A stretch of 64,000 nucleotides of DNA from Pseudonocardia endophytica (GCF_004339565.1 NZ_SMFZ01000001.1:3906001-3970000); one strand, 5' to 3'; positions 18,013-26,378 are shown, numbered from the stretch's first letter. Made by a program: numbers and translations. The notes: generated by a model not told the origin, from the letters alone.

Positions 18013-18937
18013 CCGGCGGCTGCTGGCGCTGCCGGTCGTCCTGCTGCTGGCCTCCGTGCTGATCTTCCTGCTGCCCAGGATCTCCGGGGTGGACACCGAG
18101 CGGGCCGTGCTGCGCAGCCGGTTCGCCGAGGCCGAGCCGGACCCGGCGACGCTCGCGGCCGTGCGCGCCGAGTTCGGGCTGGACGCCTCGCCGGTGGAAC
18201 AGTTCCTGCGCTGGCTCGCGCACCTGGCCACCGGCGACATGGGGATCTCGTTCGCGACGCGCACGCCGGTCGCCGGGCTGGTGTTCCCCGCGCTCGGCGT
18301 CTCGGTCGTCCTGACCGCGCTGGCGCTCGCCGTGGCCGCCGCCGTCGGCATCCCGGCCGGGGTCCACGCCGCGAACCGCCCCGGCGGGTGGCTGGACCGG
18401 GTCGTCGCGGGCGCGTCGGTGCTCGGCGTCGCGGTGCCGGAGTTCGTGCTCGGCACGGTGCTGGTGCTCGTGTTCGCCGTCGCGCTACCGCTGCTCCCGG
18501 CGACCGGATGGGGTGGCGCGGCGCAGGCGGTGCTCCCGGTGCTGACGCTGGCCGCCTTCCCCGCCGCCCTGGCCGCGCAGCTGACCAGGGCCGAGACGCT
18601 CGACGCGCTCGGGCGCCCGCACGTCGCCGTCGCACGGTCCAAGGGGCTGGCGGAGCGCCGGGTGCTCTGGCGGCACGGCGGCCGGCTGGCACTGACGTCG
18701 GTGACGTCGATGTCCGGCATGTTCTTCGGCGGCCTGCTCGGCGGGTCGGTCGTCGTCGAGGTCGTGTTCGCGGTGCCGGGGCTCGGGCGCCTGCTCTACG
18801 ACGCCGTCGTCGGCCAGGACCTGCCGGTCGTGCAGTCCGGGCTGATGGTCGTGGTGACCGTGGCCGCGCTGGCCACGATCGCGGCCGAGGTCGTGGCGCT
18901 GGCGATGGACCCGGTCGGCCGGAGCGTGGCCACGTGA
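17996..18937 (+). CDS. ABC transporter permease, DppB-like
   Basis: A 313-residue membrane subunit of a peptide-type importer. The N-terminus VVRRLLALPVVLLLASVLIFLL is the typical first helix of DppB/OppB proteins, followed by a periplasmic segment (GLDASPVEQFLRWLAHLATGD) and five more helices. The coupling loop (VAVARSKGLAERRVLWRHGGR) that contacts an ATPase is intact. Start GTG 17996 lies in the third copy of the 17-base repeat; the next permease overlaps its stop by four bases. It would form the membrane channel with the following gene. Confidence 0.92.
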   Translation: MTGLVVRRLLALPVVLLLASVLIFLLPRISGVDTERAVLRSRFAEAEPDPATLAAVRAEFGLDASPVEQFLRWLAHLATGDMGISFATRTPVAGLVFPALGVSVVLTALALAVAAAVGIPAGVHAANRPGGWLDRVVAGASVLGVAVPEFVLGTVLVLVFAVALPLLPATGWGGAAQAVLPVLTLAAFPAALAAQLTRAETLDALGRPHVAVARSKGLAERRVLWRHGGRLALTSVTSMSGMFFGGLLGGSVVVEVVFAVPGLGRLLYDAVVGQDLPVVQSGLMVVVTVAALATIAAEVVALAMDPVGRSVAT

Positions 18938-19761
18938 CCGTCGCGGTGTCCCGGACGGCGGCCCGGTGGCGGCCGTCGGCCGGGCGGGTGCTGCTCGTCG
19001 GAGCGGTGCTGCTCGTGGTCGTCGCCGCACTGCCGTGGGACGCGGTGGGTACCGACCTGTCCCAGCGCTTCGCGGGCCCGTCCGCGCAGCACCTGTTCGG
19101 GACCGACCAGCTCGGCCGCGACGTCCTCGCGCGACTGGCCGTCGGCGCGCGGCTGTCGATCGGGTTCACGGTCGTCGCGCTGGCGCTGTGCACGGCGATC
19201 GGCACCGTGCTCGGTCTGCTGGCCGGCTGGGCCGGGCGGGTCGTCGGGCAGGCGTTCCAGCGGCTCATCGACGTGCTGGTGTCGATCCCGGCGATCGTCG
19301 TCGGGCTGGTCGTGGTCGCCGCCAGCGAGGACCCGCCGGACCTCGGGACGCTGCTGCTGGCCGTCGTGCTCGTCGGGTGGACGCCGTTCGCCCGCCTGAC
19401 GTTCCAGCTGGCCGCGCGGGAGCGGGGCCGCGAGTACGTCGAGGGCGCGGTCGCGCTGGGCGCCGGGACCGGACGAATCGTGTTCCGGCACGTGCTGCCG
19501 AACCTGCTGCGCCCGTTGGGTGCGCACGCCTGCCTGCGGTTCGCGAACGTCCTGCTCTCGATCGCCGGGCTGTCGTTCCTCGGGCTCGGGGCGCAGCCCC
19601 CGACTCCGGAGTGGGGCGCGATGCTCGCCGAGGGCAGGCAGTACATGTTCGTCGCGCCGCAGCTCGTCCTGCTCCCCGCGCTCGCGGTGGTCGGCTCGGC
19701 ACTGGCCGTCACACTGGCCGGCCGGGCCCTGGAACGTCGCTGGGACGCTGCGAACGGGTAG
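18934..19761 (+). CDS. ABC transporter permease, DppC-like
   Basis: A 275-residue second membrane subunit. It shows the DppC/OppC landmark HLFGTDQLGRDVLARLAVGAR near the N-terminus and a coupling loop (YVEGAVALGAGTGRIVFRHVLPN). GTG 18934 overlaps the stop of the DppB-like gene. Importers of this type need one or two ATPase subunits (DppD/DppF), and none follows: the next gene is a dioxygenase. Either a shared ATPase is encoded elsewhere or the system has lost it. Confidence 0.92.
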   Translation: MTVAVSRTAARWRPSAGRVLLVGAVLLVVVAALPWDAVGTDLSQRFAGPSAQHLFGTDQLGRDVLARLAVGARLSIGFTVVALALCTAIGTVLGLLAGWAGRVVGQAFQRLIDVLVSIPAIVVGLVVVAASEDPPDLGTLLLAVVLVGWTPFARLTFQLAARERGREYVEGAVALGAGTGRIVFRHVLPNLLRPLGAHACLRFANVLLSIAGLSFLGLGAQPPTPEWGAMLAEGRQYMFVAPQLVLLPALAVVGSALAVTLAGRALERRWDAANG

Positions 19762-19824
19762 TTTCGGGCACTGTCTCGTTGCTGCCAGTATGAGGCAGAA
19801 GACGTCCAGCGACGAGGAGGCGGC

Positions 19825-20637
19825 GTGGCCCAGACCGACCGGGACGGACGGCGCAGCGGGACGGTACGTCCCGAGCTGAAGGAGATCGTCGGCGAGGCAG
19901 GGGTCGTCCCGGTGCGGGCCGAGCCGGAGCACGCCAGGGAGGTGTTCGAGCGCGACGGCGTCGTGATCCTGCCCGGCGGCGGGGACGATCCGGAGACGCT
20001 CGTGGCGACGGCGGCGCGGTTGCTCGGCGGGCGCCTGCGCGAGCTGTTCGGGATCCGGCTGCAGGGCGGCGTGGACGCGCCCGCGCTCGGGCTGCACTCC
20101 GACGGCGCGTTCGTCACCGTCGACGTGCACGGTCGCGCCACCCGCCTGCGGGACCCGGACGAGGACTACCTGTTCATGCACTGCACCGCGCCCGCCCCGT
20201 CCGGCGGTGACTCGGTGCTGGTCGACGGGTACGCGCTCGTCGACGCGCTGCGGACCACGCGGCCGGACCTGCACGCGTTCCTGACCGGCGTCGACGTCGA
20301 CTTCTTCGGTGCCATCGCGACGCCGCGGCGTGGGATCCCGACGACCCCGCTCGTGCGTCGCATGGTCGAGCACACCCGGGGTGGACGACGGGCGGTGCGC
20401 GCCAGCGACTACGCGCTGCCGGTCCCGCGCGCACCGCACTGGGACGAGCACGTGCGGATGATCGAGGACTGGGCCGACGTGCAGGCGACCGTGTTCGAGG
20501 TCGCGCCGCGGTTCCGGCTCGGGGCCGGCGAGCTGCTGGCGCTCGACAACTACCGGTTCCTGCACGGCCGCGACGGGTTCCACGGCGAGCGGACCCTGCA
20601 CGTGCTGTCCGTGCGGAGCACGGACGCGTTCGAGTAG
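19825..20637 (+). CDS. TauD/TfdA-family Fe(II)/2-oxoglutarate dioxygenase
   Basis: A 270-residue soluble enzyme. The facial iron triad is visible as His91-x-Asp93 (LGLHSDG) and His247 (FLHGRDGF), and a downstream Arg in GERTLHVL can bind 2-oxoglutarate. Family members hydroxylate small molecules such as taurine, amino acids or natural-product intermediates; the substrate here is unknown. GTG 19825 is preceded by GAGGAGG at 19814-19820. It lies 63 bases after the ABC permease, suggesting it acts on the imported compound, and converges with the flavohaemoglobin gene. Confidence 0.85.
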   Translation: MAQTDRDGRRSGTVRPELKEIVGEAGVVPVRAEPEHAREVFERDGVVILPGGGDDPETLVATAARLLGGRLRELFGIRLQGGVDAPALGLHSDGAFVTVDVHGRATRLRDPDEDYLFMHCTAPAPSGGDSVLVDGYALVDALRTTRPDLHAFLTGVDVDFFGAIATPRRGIPTTPLVRRMVEHTRGGRRAVRASDYALPVPRAPHWDEHVRMIEDWADVQATVFEVAPRFRLGAGELLALDNYRFLHGRDGFHGERTLHVLSVRSTDAFE

Positions 20638-20655
20638 CGCGGGTCGGCGGCGACC

Positions 20656-21828
20656 TCAGTCCATCGTGAACGGGTCGTAGGTGATCCGGTCCAGCGGCGT
20701 CCCCGCGACGAGCATCCGGGACACGGTGGACCGGATCATCGCCGGCGAGCCGCAGACCAGGACGTCGTGGTCGCTCCACGCGCCGTAACGGGTGACCACG
20801 TCGGCCAGCGTGCCGATCTCGGCCCCGGACGTCTCGGCCTCGGATTCGACGACCGGGATCACGTCCAGCCACGGGTAGGAGAACGACAGCCGGCGCAGCG
20901 CCGTGAAGTCGTACAGGTCGTCCCACGTCCGGCCGCCGACGAACACCTGCGTGCGCGGCGGACGCGGACGCTGCCGGACCTCGTCGAGCAGCGCCTTCAT
21001 CGGGGCCGCGCCGGTGCCGCCCGCGACCATCAGCAGTTCGCGGTTCGAGTTCTGCGGCACGGCCATGCGGCCCATCGGCGGGCCGATCCGCCAGGTCTCA
21101 CCGATCTGGCAGTGCGCCACGATGGCCCGGCTGACCCACCCGTTGTCCACCGCGCGGACGTGGAACTCGATCGTCCCGTCCTGGCGCGGCGCGTTGGCCG
21201 GTGACAGGTAGCGCCACAGGCGGGGCCGGTGCGGCGTCTCGACGCTCACGTACTGGCCGGCCTGGTACGGAACCGGGTGGCTGGCCTCGACGGTGACGAC
21301 GGCCAGGTCCCAGCCGATCCGGCGGTGATCGACGACGCGGCCCAGCCACGACGCCGGCCCACGCTCGGCGGCGGCGGCCTCCTGCATCGCGTTGGCCACC
21401 GTGGCGTAGGCGTTCACCCAGGCCCGTTCCAGGTCCGGCGTCCACGCCTTGCCCGCGGCCGTCGCGATGGCGGTGATCAGCGCGTCGCCGACGGCGTCGT
21501 AGTGCTGGGCCAGCACGCCGAACTTGCGGTGGTCGCGGCCGAGCTGCTGCAGGAACGGCACCAGGTCGTCCGGCTGGTCGACCATCTGGACGACGTGCAC
21601 CAGCGCGCGGAGCAGGCGGCTGCGCTGGACCTCCATGTTGACCGGGAACAGGTCCCGCGTCTCGGGGGCGCGGCTGAACAGCGTCGCGTAGAAGTGCTTG
21701 CCGAGCTCCTCGGCCTGCGGCTCGACGGCGGCGAAGCTCGAGCGGATCAGCTCGACCGTCCGCTCGGCCGCTGTCGCGGGCCGGTTCGGCGGGGAGACGT
21801 CATTGGAGATCAGCTGATCAGCGGTCAT
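20656..21828 (-). CDS. Flavohaemoglobin-like protein (globin + FAD/NAD reductase)
   Basis: A 390-residue protein. Residues ~18-150 are a globin domain with proximal His109 in FGVLAQHYDAVGDAL; the rest is a ferredoxin-reductase-like module with FAD motif WRYLSPAN (normally R-x-Y-S), nucleotide motif GGTGAAPMKALL, and C-terminal YDPF. Flavohaemoglobins convert nitric oxide to nitrate using NAD(P)H; some actinobacterial types prefer other electron donors. The altered FAD motif leaves room for that. Start is ATG 21828; longer upstream reading is low-complexity. It is divergent from the PPOX-family gene. Confidence 0.88.
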   Translation of the reverse strand: MTADQLISNDVSPPNRPATAAERTVELIRSSFAAVEPQAEELGKHFYATLFSRAPETRDLFPVNMEVQRSRLLRALVHVVQMVDQPDDLVPFLQQLGRDHRKFGVLAQHYDAVGDALITAIATAAGKAWTPDLERAWVNAYATVANAMQEAAAAERGPASWLGRVVDHRRIGWDLAVVTVEASHPVPYQAGQYVSVETPHRPRLWRYLSPANAPRQDGTIEFHVRAVDNGWVSRAIVAHCQIGETWRIGPPMGRMAVPQNSNRELLMVAGGTGAAPMKALLDEVRQRPRPPRTQVFVGGRTWDDLYDFTALRRLSFSYPWLDVIPVVESEAETSGAEIGTLADVVTRYGAWSDHDVLVCGSPAMIRSTVSRMLVAGTPLDRITYDPFTMD

Positions 21829-22174
21829 GCCTGAACGACACTCTCCTCCGTCGTGCTCCGTCGGTCGTCCGGACCCGTCGCCGTCGCAGGACGTCCGACC
21901 GGTACCGTACGCGAGTTCGCCCGTTCGCCGGAACGACGTTGGCCGATCGAGCGCAGGACCACGGCACCGTCGTCGGGGACGACGGTCTCGGCGGTCGGGT
22001 TTGCGGTCACGGATCATCCGTTCGGGGACGGCGGTCGAACTCGACGGCGTGGGTGCGCCGTGGGCAAGAATAGCGCCCGGGTGACAGATCGCTTCCAGAC
22101 GGTGCCCGCGTCACTCGATGTCGTGTTTCACGCCGTTCGATGGCACCGTGTGGTCCGTGCCGTTGCGAACCCCC
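21829..22174. other. Divergent intergenic region (346 bases)
   Basis: This holds the 5' regions of the flavohaemoglobin gene (minus strand) and the PPOX-family gene (plus strand). Open frames continue through it but are Arg/Pro-rich without domain signal. I see no convincing operator or hairpin. ATG 22118, in frame with the PPOX gene, is an alternative start inside it. Confidence 0.5.
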
Positions 22175-22951
22175 ATGTCTTCGGTCGTGCCGCGTCGCAG
22201 ACCGGACGTCGTGGCCCCCTACCGTCCGGCGCTCCCCGAACCCCGCAACGCCCCGGAACCGTCCGCCGCTCCGGCCGCCCGTCCGGGATCCACGGGAGAG
22301 CACGCGTTGCAGGAGGAGCACGGCAGCACGAGGCGGGCCGACCGCTTCTACGACGACCAGGTGCGGGACCGCCTGCTGCCGCGGATGGTCGAGTTCGTCG
22401 GCCGGATGGAGATGGCGTTCGTCGCGACGTCGGACGCGCACGGGGAGTGCGACAACTCGCTGCGGGCCGGTCTCCCCGGCTTCATCCGGGTGCTCGACGA
22501 GTTCACGCTCGCCTACCCCGAGTACCGGGGCAACGGCGTGTTCGCCAGCCTCGGCAACATCCTCGAGAACGGCCACATCGGCATCCTGATGGTGGACTTC
22601 GTCGAGTCGCTGATCGGTCTGCACGTCAACGGCCGTGCGCGGGTCGTCGACGACGCCGCCTTCCGCAGCCGGTACCCGGGCGCCGCGGGCGGCTACGACG
22701 TGCCGGGGCGCCGCGCCGAGCGCTGGGTCGTGGTGGACGTCGAGGAGGCGTACATCCACTGCCGCAAGCACATCCCGCGCATGGAGCGGGTGACCGAGAA
22801 GCGCGACTGGGGCACCGACGACCCGGCACGCAAGGGCGGCGACTTCTTCGGCGCGAAGGGCACACCTCTGCGGTCGTCACGCCCGCGCAGGCGGTTCCCC
22901 AGCACCACGCACCTGCACGGTGGCGCCTCGCGAACGCTGCGACGGCGCTGA
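22175..22951 (+). CDS. Pyridoxamine 5'-phosphate oxidase-family (PPOX) flavin protein
   Basis: A 258-residue protein of the split-barrel flavin-binding superfamily. Recognisable segments are FYDDQVRDRLLPRM, FVATSDAHGECDNSL, PEYRGNGVFASLGNIL, GILMVDF, HVNGRARVV and the His/Cys-containing EEAYIHCRKHIPR. Such proteins are FMN- or F420-dependent reductases of unknown substrate. The start is uncertain: ATG 22175 is chosen because the conserved GEHALQ segment lies downstream of it; ATG 22118 and TTG 22307 are in frame. The C-terminal ~35 residues are Arg/Ser-rich. Confidence 0.8.
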   Translation: MSSVVPRRRPDVVAPYRPALPEPRNAPEPSAAPAARPGSTGEHALQEEHGSTRRADRFYDDQVRDRLLPRMVEFVGRMEMAFVATSDAHGECDNSLRAGLPGFIRVLDEFTLAYPEYRGNGVFASLGNILENGHIGILMVDFVESLIGLHVNGRARVVDDAAFRSRYPGAAGGYDVPGRRAERWVVVDVEEAYIHCRKHIPRMERVTEKRDWGTDDPARKGGDFFGAKGTPLRSSRPRRRFPSTTHLHGGASRTLRRR

Positions 22952-23157
22952 GCCGGTCGCCGGAACAGCGTTCCTCCCCGTAACGGGCGGCCCTGCTCCG
23001 GGCGGGCGCGAATGCGACTCTATGTCCACACGGAGTCACCGCGGGCGTCCGAGAAAACTTCGAGTCGGAGCCGTTACCTGTCGCTGATGCCCTCGTTGTC
23101 GGCAGTAGGCATGCGGAACCCGTGTGCCAGCATCACGGCTGCGAAGGAGATTGAGGG

Positions 23158-23463
23158 ATGCTGAAGAAGGTCGGGCTCGTCACGATCGGTGCGGCGGCGA
23201 CGCTGGCCGCCGTGGCTCCGATTGCGTCGGCGACCGGTACCCACGAGGACGGCCCGAAGCACCACGGGGGCGGCAAGGCCTGCGCGTTCAACGGCGGCGA
23301 GGCCGGCGCGGCGTCGGAGATCAGCGGCGACGCGCTCCTCGGCAACGTCGTGGCTCAGGCCCCGATCGCGGGCAACAACATCGCGAACCTCGCGAACTGC
23401 TCCGACTTCCTGAACCACAACCTGAACGACAACCTCAGCGGCAACACGATCGCCATCCTCTGA
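23158..23463 (+). CDS. Small secreted protein, tandem paralogue 1
   Basis: A 101-residue exported protein of unknown function. A Sec signal peptide ends at about Ala25 (IASA). The mature part has a His/Gly-rich linker, Cys42, and a conserved block ending in the segment AGNNIANLANCSDFLN that contains Cys81; the two cysteines probably form a disulphide. The C-terminus is Asn-rich with alternating hydrophobics (NLNDNLSGNTIAIL), suited to beta structure or assembly. AAGGAG at 23144-23149 gives good spacing. The gene at 23553 is a clear paralogue. It recalls chaplins and rodlins in size and export but lacks their signatures. Confidence 0.85.
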   Translation: MLKKVGLVTIGAAATLAAVAPIASATGTHEDGPKHHGGGKACAFNGGEAGAASEISGDALLGNVVAQAPIAGNNIANLANCSDFLNHNLNDNLSGNTIAIL

Positions 23464-23497
23464 GGTCGTTCGTTCCGACCACCTGGGCTCCCACCCT

Positions 23498-23516
23498 GAG
23501 GACTCGTCGAGTCCTC
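23498..23516. terminator. Perfect hairpin between the secreted paralogues
   Basis: GAGGACTC, loop GTC, GAGTCCTC: eight-base perfect arms, with one further G-C pair outside a wobble. No T-tract follows. It may act as a partial terminator or an RNA-stabilising element setting the ratio of the two paralogues, or as an operator. Confidence 0.5.
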
Positions 23517-23552
23517 GGTCGATGATCGACTTCACCCCCTAGGAGAGGCACG

Positions 23553-23939
23553 ATGCTGGGTAGGATCAGCAAGGTCACCGTTGGCGTGACCGTTGGTCTG
23601 GTCGCGGCCGCGCCGTTGGCGTGGGCCGGCGGCACGGGTTACGACGACGCCACGGACGTCAAGGGCGACAAGGCCGACAGCAGCCACGACAAGGACTGGG
23701 GCAAGGACAAGGACAAGGGCCACCACGCGGCCAAGGTCTGCTCCTTCGACGGCGGCAACGCCGACGCCCAGTCGCTGATCAGCGGTGGCTCGCTGGTCAA
23801 CGCCGTCGCGCAGGCGCCCGTCGCGGGCAACAACATCGCCAACCTGGCGAACTGCAGCGACTTCCTGAACGACAACCTGAACGGCAACCTGTCGGGCAAC
23901 CAGATCGTCATCGGGGACAACCTCCCGCCGCTGCTCTGA
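23553..23939 (+). CDS. Small secreted protein, tandem paralogue 2
   Basis: A 128-residue paralogue of the preceding gene. The signal peptide ends at about Ala25 (LAWA), followed by a strongly charged Asp/Lys/His linker (~28-60) absent from the first copy, then Cys63 and Cys101 at nearly the same separation (38 versus 39 residues). The run from AQAP through NNIANLANCSDFLN matches copy 1 almost exactly, and the Asn-rich end is kept. AGGAGAGG at 23541-23548 precedes ATG 23553. A strong hairpin follows the stop. Confidence 0.85.
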   Translation: MLGRISKVTVGVTVGLVAAAPLAWAGGTGYDDATDVKGDKADSSHDKDWGKDKDKGHHAAKVCSFDGGNADAQSLISGGSLVNAVAQAPVAGNNIANLANCSDFLNDNLNGNLSGNQIVIGDNLPPLL

Positions 23940-23950
23940 GCAGCCACTGA

Positions 23951-23983
23951 AGCCGGGGTGGGTCCGACGGACCTGCCCCGGCT
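23951..23983. terminator. Strong hairpin between convergent genes
   Basis: Arms 23951-23965 and 23969-23983 pair over 15 positions (two G-U wobbles) around loop GAC. It sits between the stop of the second secreted paralogue and the stop of the convergent TPR gene, so it can serve as a bidirectional terminator. There is no T-tract, as is usual in this GC-rich group. Confidence 0.75.
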
Positions 23984-23985
23984 CC

Positions 23986-25044
23986 TCAGTTCCGCCGTCG
24001 CCGCCCGATCCCGACCGCGACGGCGAGCACCGCCAGTCCGAGCAGGACGATCCACACTCCCGCGACGATCACCGCCACGCCGGTGACCACGACCGTCGCG
24101 TAGAGCGCGAGGCACAGGCCGAGCGCGATCCAGGTCCCCGCGAGCGGGCCGTCCGCGGCCAGCGCGGCGCGCATCACCGTCCACGTGCCCCGAGGCAGGC
24201 CGCGGACGGTCCACCACGCCAGCACCGCACCGACGACGAGGGCCAATGCCGCGGCGATCCGTGCCGCGTTCGACGTCAGGTCACCGCTGCGGTCCGCGCC
24301 TCCCGCGCCGAGCACGACGAACACGGCCACGAGCAACAGCATCCGCAGCCGCCACGACAGCTGCCAGAGCACGGCCCCGACGTTGCGCAGGACGCCGGTC
24401 GCGGACGGGTCCAGCCGGCCCGCGTCGATCAACCCGCGCAGCGCCCGGCCCGGGTGGTGCGTCCGCGAGTCCAGCACGGCCAGGTCGTGCCGGGCCCCGG
24501 CGTGCGCCGGGTCCAGGCGCAGCGTCTCGAGGTAGGCGGCCCGCGCCGTGCGCCGGTCGCCGGAGTCGCTGCTGACGTCGGCCAGCAGGAAGTGCGACGC
24601 GGCGTCGTGCGGTGCGAGCTCGACCACCCGGCGGGCGACCCTCCCCGCGTCGGTCAGGCGCCCGGCCCGTTGCAGCACCCGCGCGTACCCGGTGGCCGCG
24701 AACGGGTCGTCCGGCGCGAGCTGCACGGCGCGGTAACCGGCCTCCACCGCCTCACCGTGACGGTCCATCATGGACAGATGCAGGGCCCGCAGGCGGTGCG
24801 GGTGCTCGCGGTCCGGCTCCAGTGCGGCGGCCGCCTCGGCCGCGGCCAGGCCCTCCGCGTGCCGGCCTCCGCCCGCTCCGAGCAGCACGACCGACAACGC
24901 CCGCAGCAGCGCCGGGTCCTCCGGGTACTCGGCCAGCCCGGTCCGCGCGGCCCGCTCCGCGTCGTCGAGGCGTCCCAGCGCGCGCAGGTGCTCGGCGCGG
25001 GCGACCGCGGCCGCCGCCGTGTCGGTGGAGAGGGGTTCGCTCAC
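23986..25044 (-). CDS. TPR-repeat membrane protein
   Basis: A 352-residue protein. Residues ~1-225 are tetratricopeptide-like helical repeats (LRALGRLDDAERAARTGLAEYPEDPALL, GYRAVQLAPDDPFAATGYARVLQRAGRLTDA, AYLETLRLDPAHAGARHDLAVL), a protein-interaction scaffold. Residues ~228-345 contain four membrane helices, ending in RRRRN. GTG 25044 overlaps the stop of the AAA+ gene by four bases, so both are made together. The TPR part presumably faces the cytoplasm and could dock the AAA+ ATPase or its clients at the membrane. I know of no characterised homologue. Confidence 0.85.
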   Translation of the reverse strand: MSEPLSTDTAAAAVARAEHLRALGRLDDAERAARTGLAEYPEDPALLRALSVVLLGAGGGRHAEGLAAAEAAAALEPDREHPHRLRALHLSMMDRHGEAVEAGYRAVQLAPDDPFAATGYARVLQRAGRLTDAGRVARRVVELAPHDAASHFLLADVSSDSGDRRTARAAYLETLRLDPAHAGARHDLAVLDSRTHHPGRALRGLIDAGRLDPSATGVLRNVGAVLWQLSWRLRMLLLVAVFVVLGAGGADRSGDLTSNAARIAAALALVVGAVLAWWTVRGLPRGTWTVMRAALAADGPLAGTWIALGLCLALYATVVVTGVAVIVAGVWIVLLGLAVLAVAVGIGRRRRN

Positions 25045-26321
25045 GGCGTGCGGCGTTTCTTGAGGTAGGCGGCCAGCTCGTCGTAGCTGCCGTCGGAGTT
25101 GCCGAACAGCGCGACGTTGCGCGCCGTGGTGAACCACGGACCGGTGCTCGGCGCGATCTCCCGCGCCGCGGTCAGCAGGTCCTTCGTGGTCAGGTTGCGC
25201 ACCGTGCCGGAGCGCATCGAGTCGGCCAGCGCGCGCTCGGTCGCGGTGTCGCACACGTGCGCCAGGTCGGCGCCCGAGTAGTGCTCGGTCGCCCTCACGA
25301 CGCGGTCCACGTCCAGCCCGTCGGCCGGTCGGTCGCGCAGGTGGTGGCGCAGGATCGCGGCGCGCGCGGGTGGGTCCGGCGGCAGGACGAGCAGCATCCG
25401 GTCGAACCGGCCGGGCCGCCGCAGCGCGGGATCCATGTCCCACGGGTGGTTCGTCGCGCCGAGCACGAACACGCCGTCGTTGTCACCGGACAGCGAGTCC
25501 ATCTCGGCGAGCAGCTGGTTCACCGTGTTGCGTAGCCCGCCGGAGTGCGTCAGGTGCGAGCGCTTCTGCCCGAGCGCGTCGACCTCGTCGAGGAACAGCA
25601 CGCAGGGTGCGTTCCGGCGGGCGGCGCGGAACACCTCGGCCAGGTTGCGCTCGCTGCGCCCGATCCACATGTCGAGCACGTCCGCGATGCCGATCTCGGA
25701 GAACCGGGCGCCGAGCTCGCCGGCCACCGCGCGGGCCAGGAACGTCTTGCCGCAGCCGGGCGGGCCGTAGAGCAGCAGCCCGCCGCCGGGACGCTTGCCG
25801 AACCGGGCCGCCATCTCCGGATTGCGCATCGGACCGAGGAACGCCATCTCCAGCCGTTCCTTGACGTGCTCCATGCCACCGACGTCGGAGAGCCGGACGG
25901 TCGGGCGCACGGCGGCGTCCACGTCCTCGACGGGGCCGCCGCCGGTCTCGTACGACGCGGCGATGTCGGCGACCTGCTCCTCGGCGCGTGCCCAGTCGAA
26001 CTGCGGTGACGGGGCCGGCTCGTCGTCGGTGTCCACGGAGTCCGGGTTCGCGGGTGCCGGGTCCACCGGTGCCGGGTCCGGGCGCGCCGGCTGCGCCGCG
26101 GGCGTGTCACCTCCGGTGAGCTGCGCGGTCAGCCTCCGCAGCATCGCGAGCGCGTCCGCGTTGCCCGGGTCGACGGACAGCGCCGTCGTCACGTGCGACA
26201 ACGCGTCGGTGGCCCGTCCGGCGGCCGCCAGCTGCCCGGCCACGTGCAGCCGCAGCGGGACGTCCTCGGGGGCGGCGGCGACGGCCGCGAGCAGGCTGGT
26301 CAGCAGCGGATCCTCGCTCAT
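25041..26321 (-). CDS. AAA+ ATPase of the CDC48/VPS4 type with a TPR-like N-terminus
   Basis: A 426-residue protein. Residues 1-~65 look like one or two TPR helices (LHVAGQLAAAGRATDALSHV), then a Pro/Ala/Asp linker, then a classic AAA module from ~141: Walker A GPPGCGKT (186-193), Walker B LFLDEVDAL (Asp245-Glu246), sensor ATNHP (Asn291) and arginine finger RRPGRFD (301-307). It should be a hexameric unfoldase or remodelling ATPase. ATG 26321 is preferred over GTG 26324. It is divergent from clpB, and an HspR-type operator lies 37 bases upstream. Confidence 0.88.
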   Translation of the reverse strand: MSEDPLLTSLLAAVAAAPEDVPLRLHVAGQLAAAGRATDALSHVTTALSVDPGNADALAMLRRLTAQLTGGDTPAAQPARPDPAPVDPAPANPDSVDTDDEPAPSPQFDWARAEEQVADIAASYETGGGPVEDVDAAVRPTVRLSDVGGMEHVKERLEMAFLGPMRNPEMAARFGKRPGGGLLLYGPPGCGKTFLARAVAGELGARFSEIGIADVLDMWIGRSERNLAEVFRAARRNAPCVLFLDEVDALGQKRSHLTHSGGLRNTVNQLLAEMDSLSGDNDGVFVLGATNHPWDMDPALRRPGRFDRMLLVLPPDPPARAAILRHHLRDRPADGLDVDRVVRATEHYSGADLAHVCDTATERALADSMRSGTVRNLTTKDLLTAAREIAPSTGPWFTTARNVALFGNSDGSYDELAAYLKKRRTP

Positions 26322-26357
26322 CACGGCCAGTATCGCCGCTGCGCGGAGAAAGAGTTA

Positions 26358-26378
26358 CTTGAGCGGAACAGACTCAAC
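26358..26378. promoter_or_regulatory. HAIR-type HspR operator between the AAA+ gene and clpB
   Basis: CTTGAGC, seven bases, ACTCAAC, against consensus CTTGAGT-N7-ACTCAAG: 12 of 14 arm positions match. It is 105 bases before the clpB start and 37 bases before the start of the divergent AAA+ gene, so one operator could control both. clpB is a known HspR target in Streptomyces and mycobacteria; control of the AAA+/TPR pair is inference from position. Confidence 0.85.
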
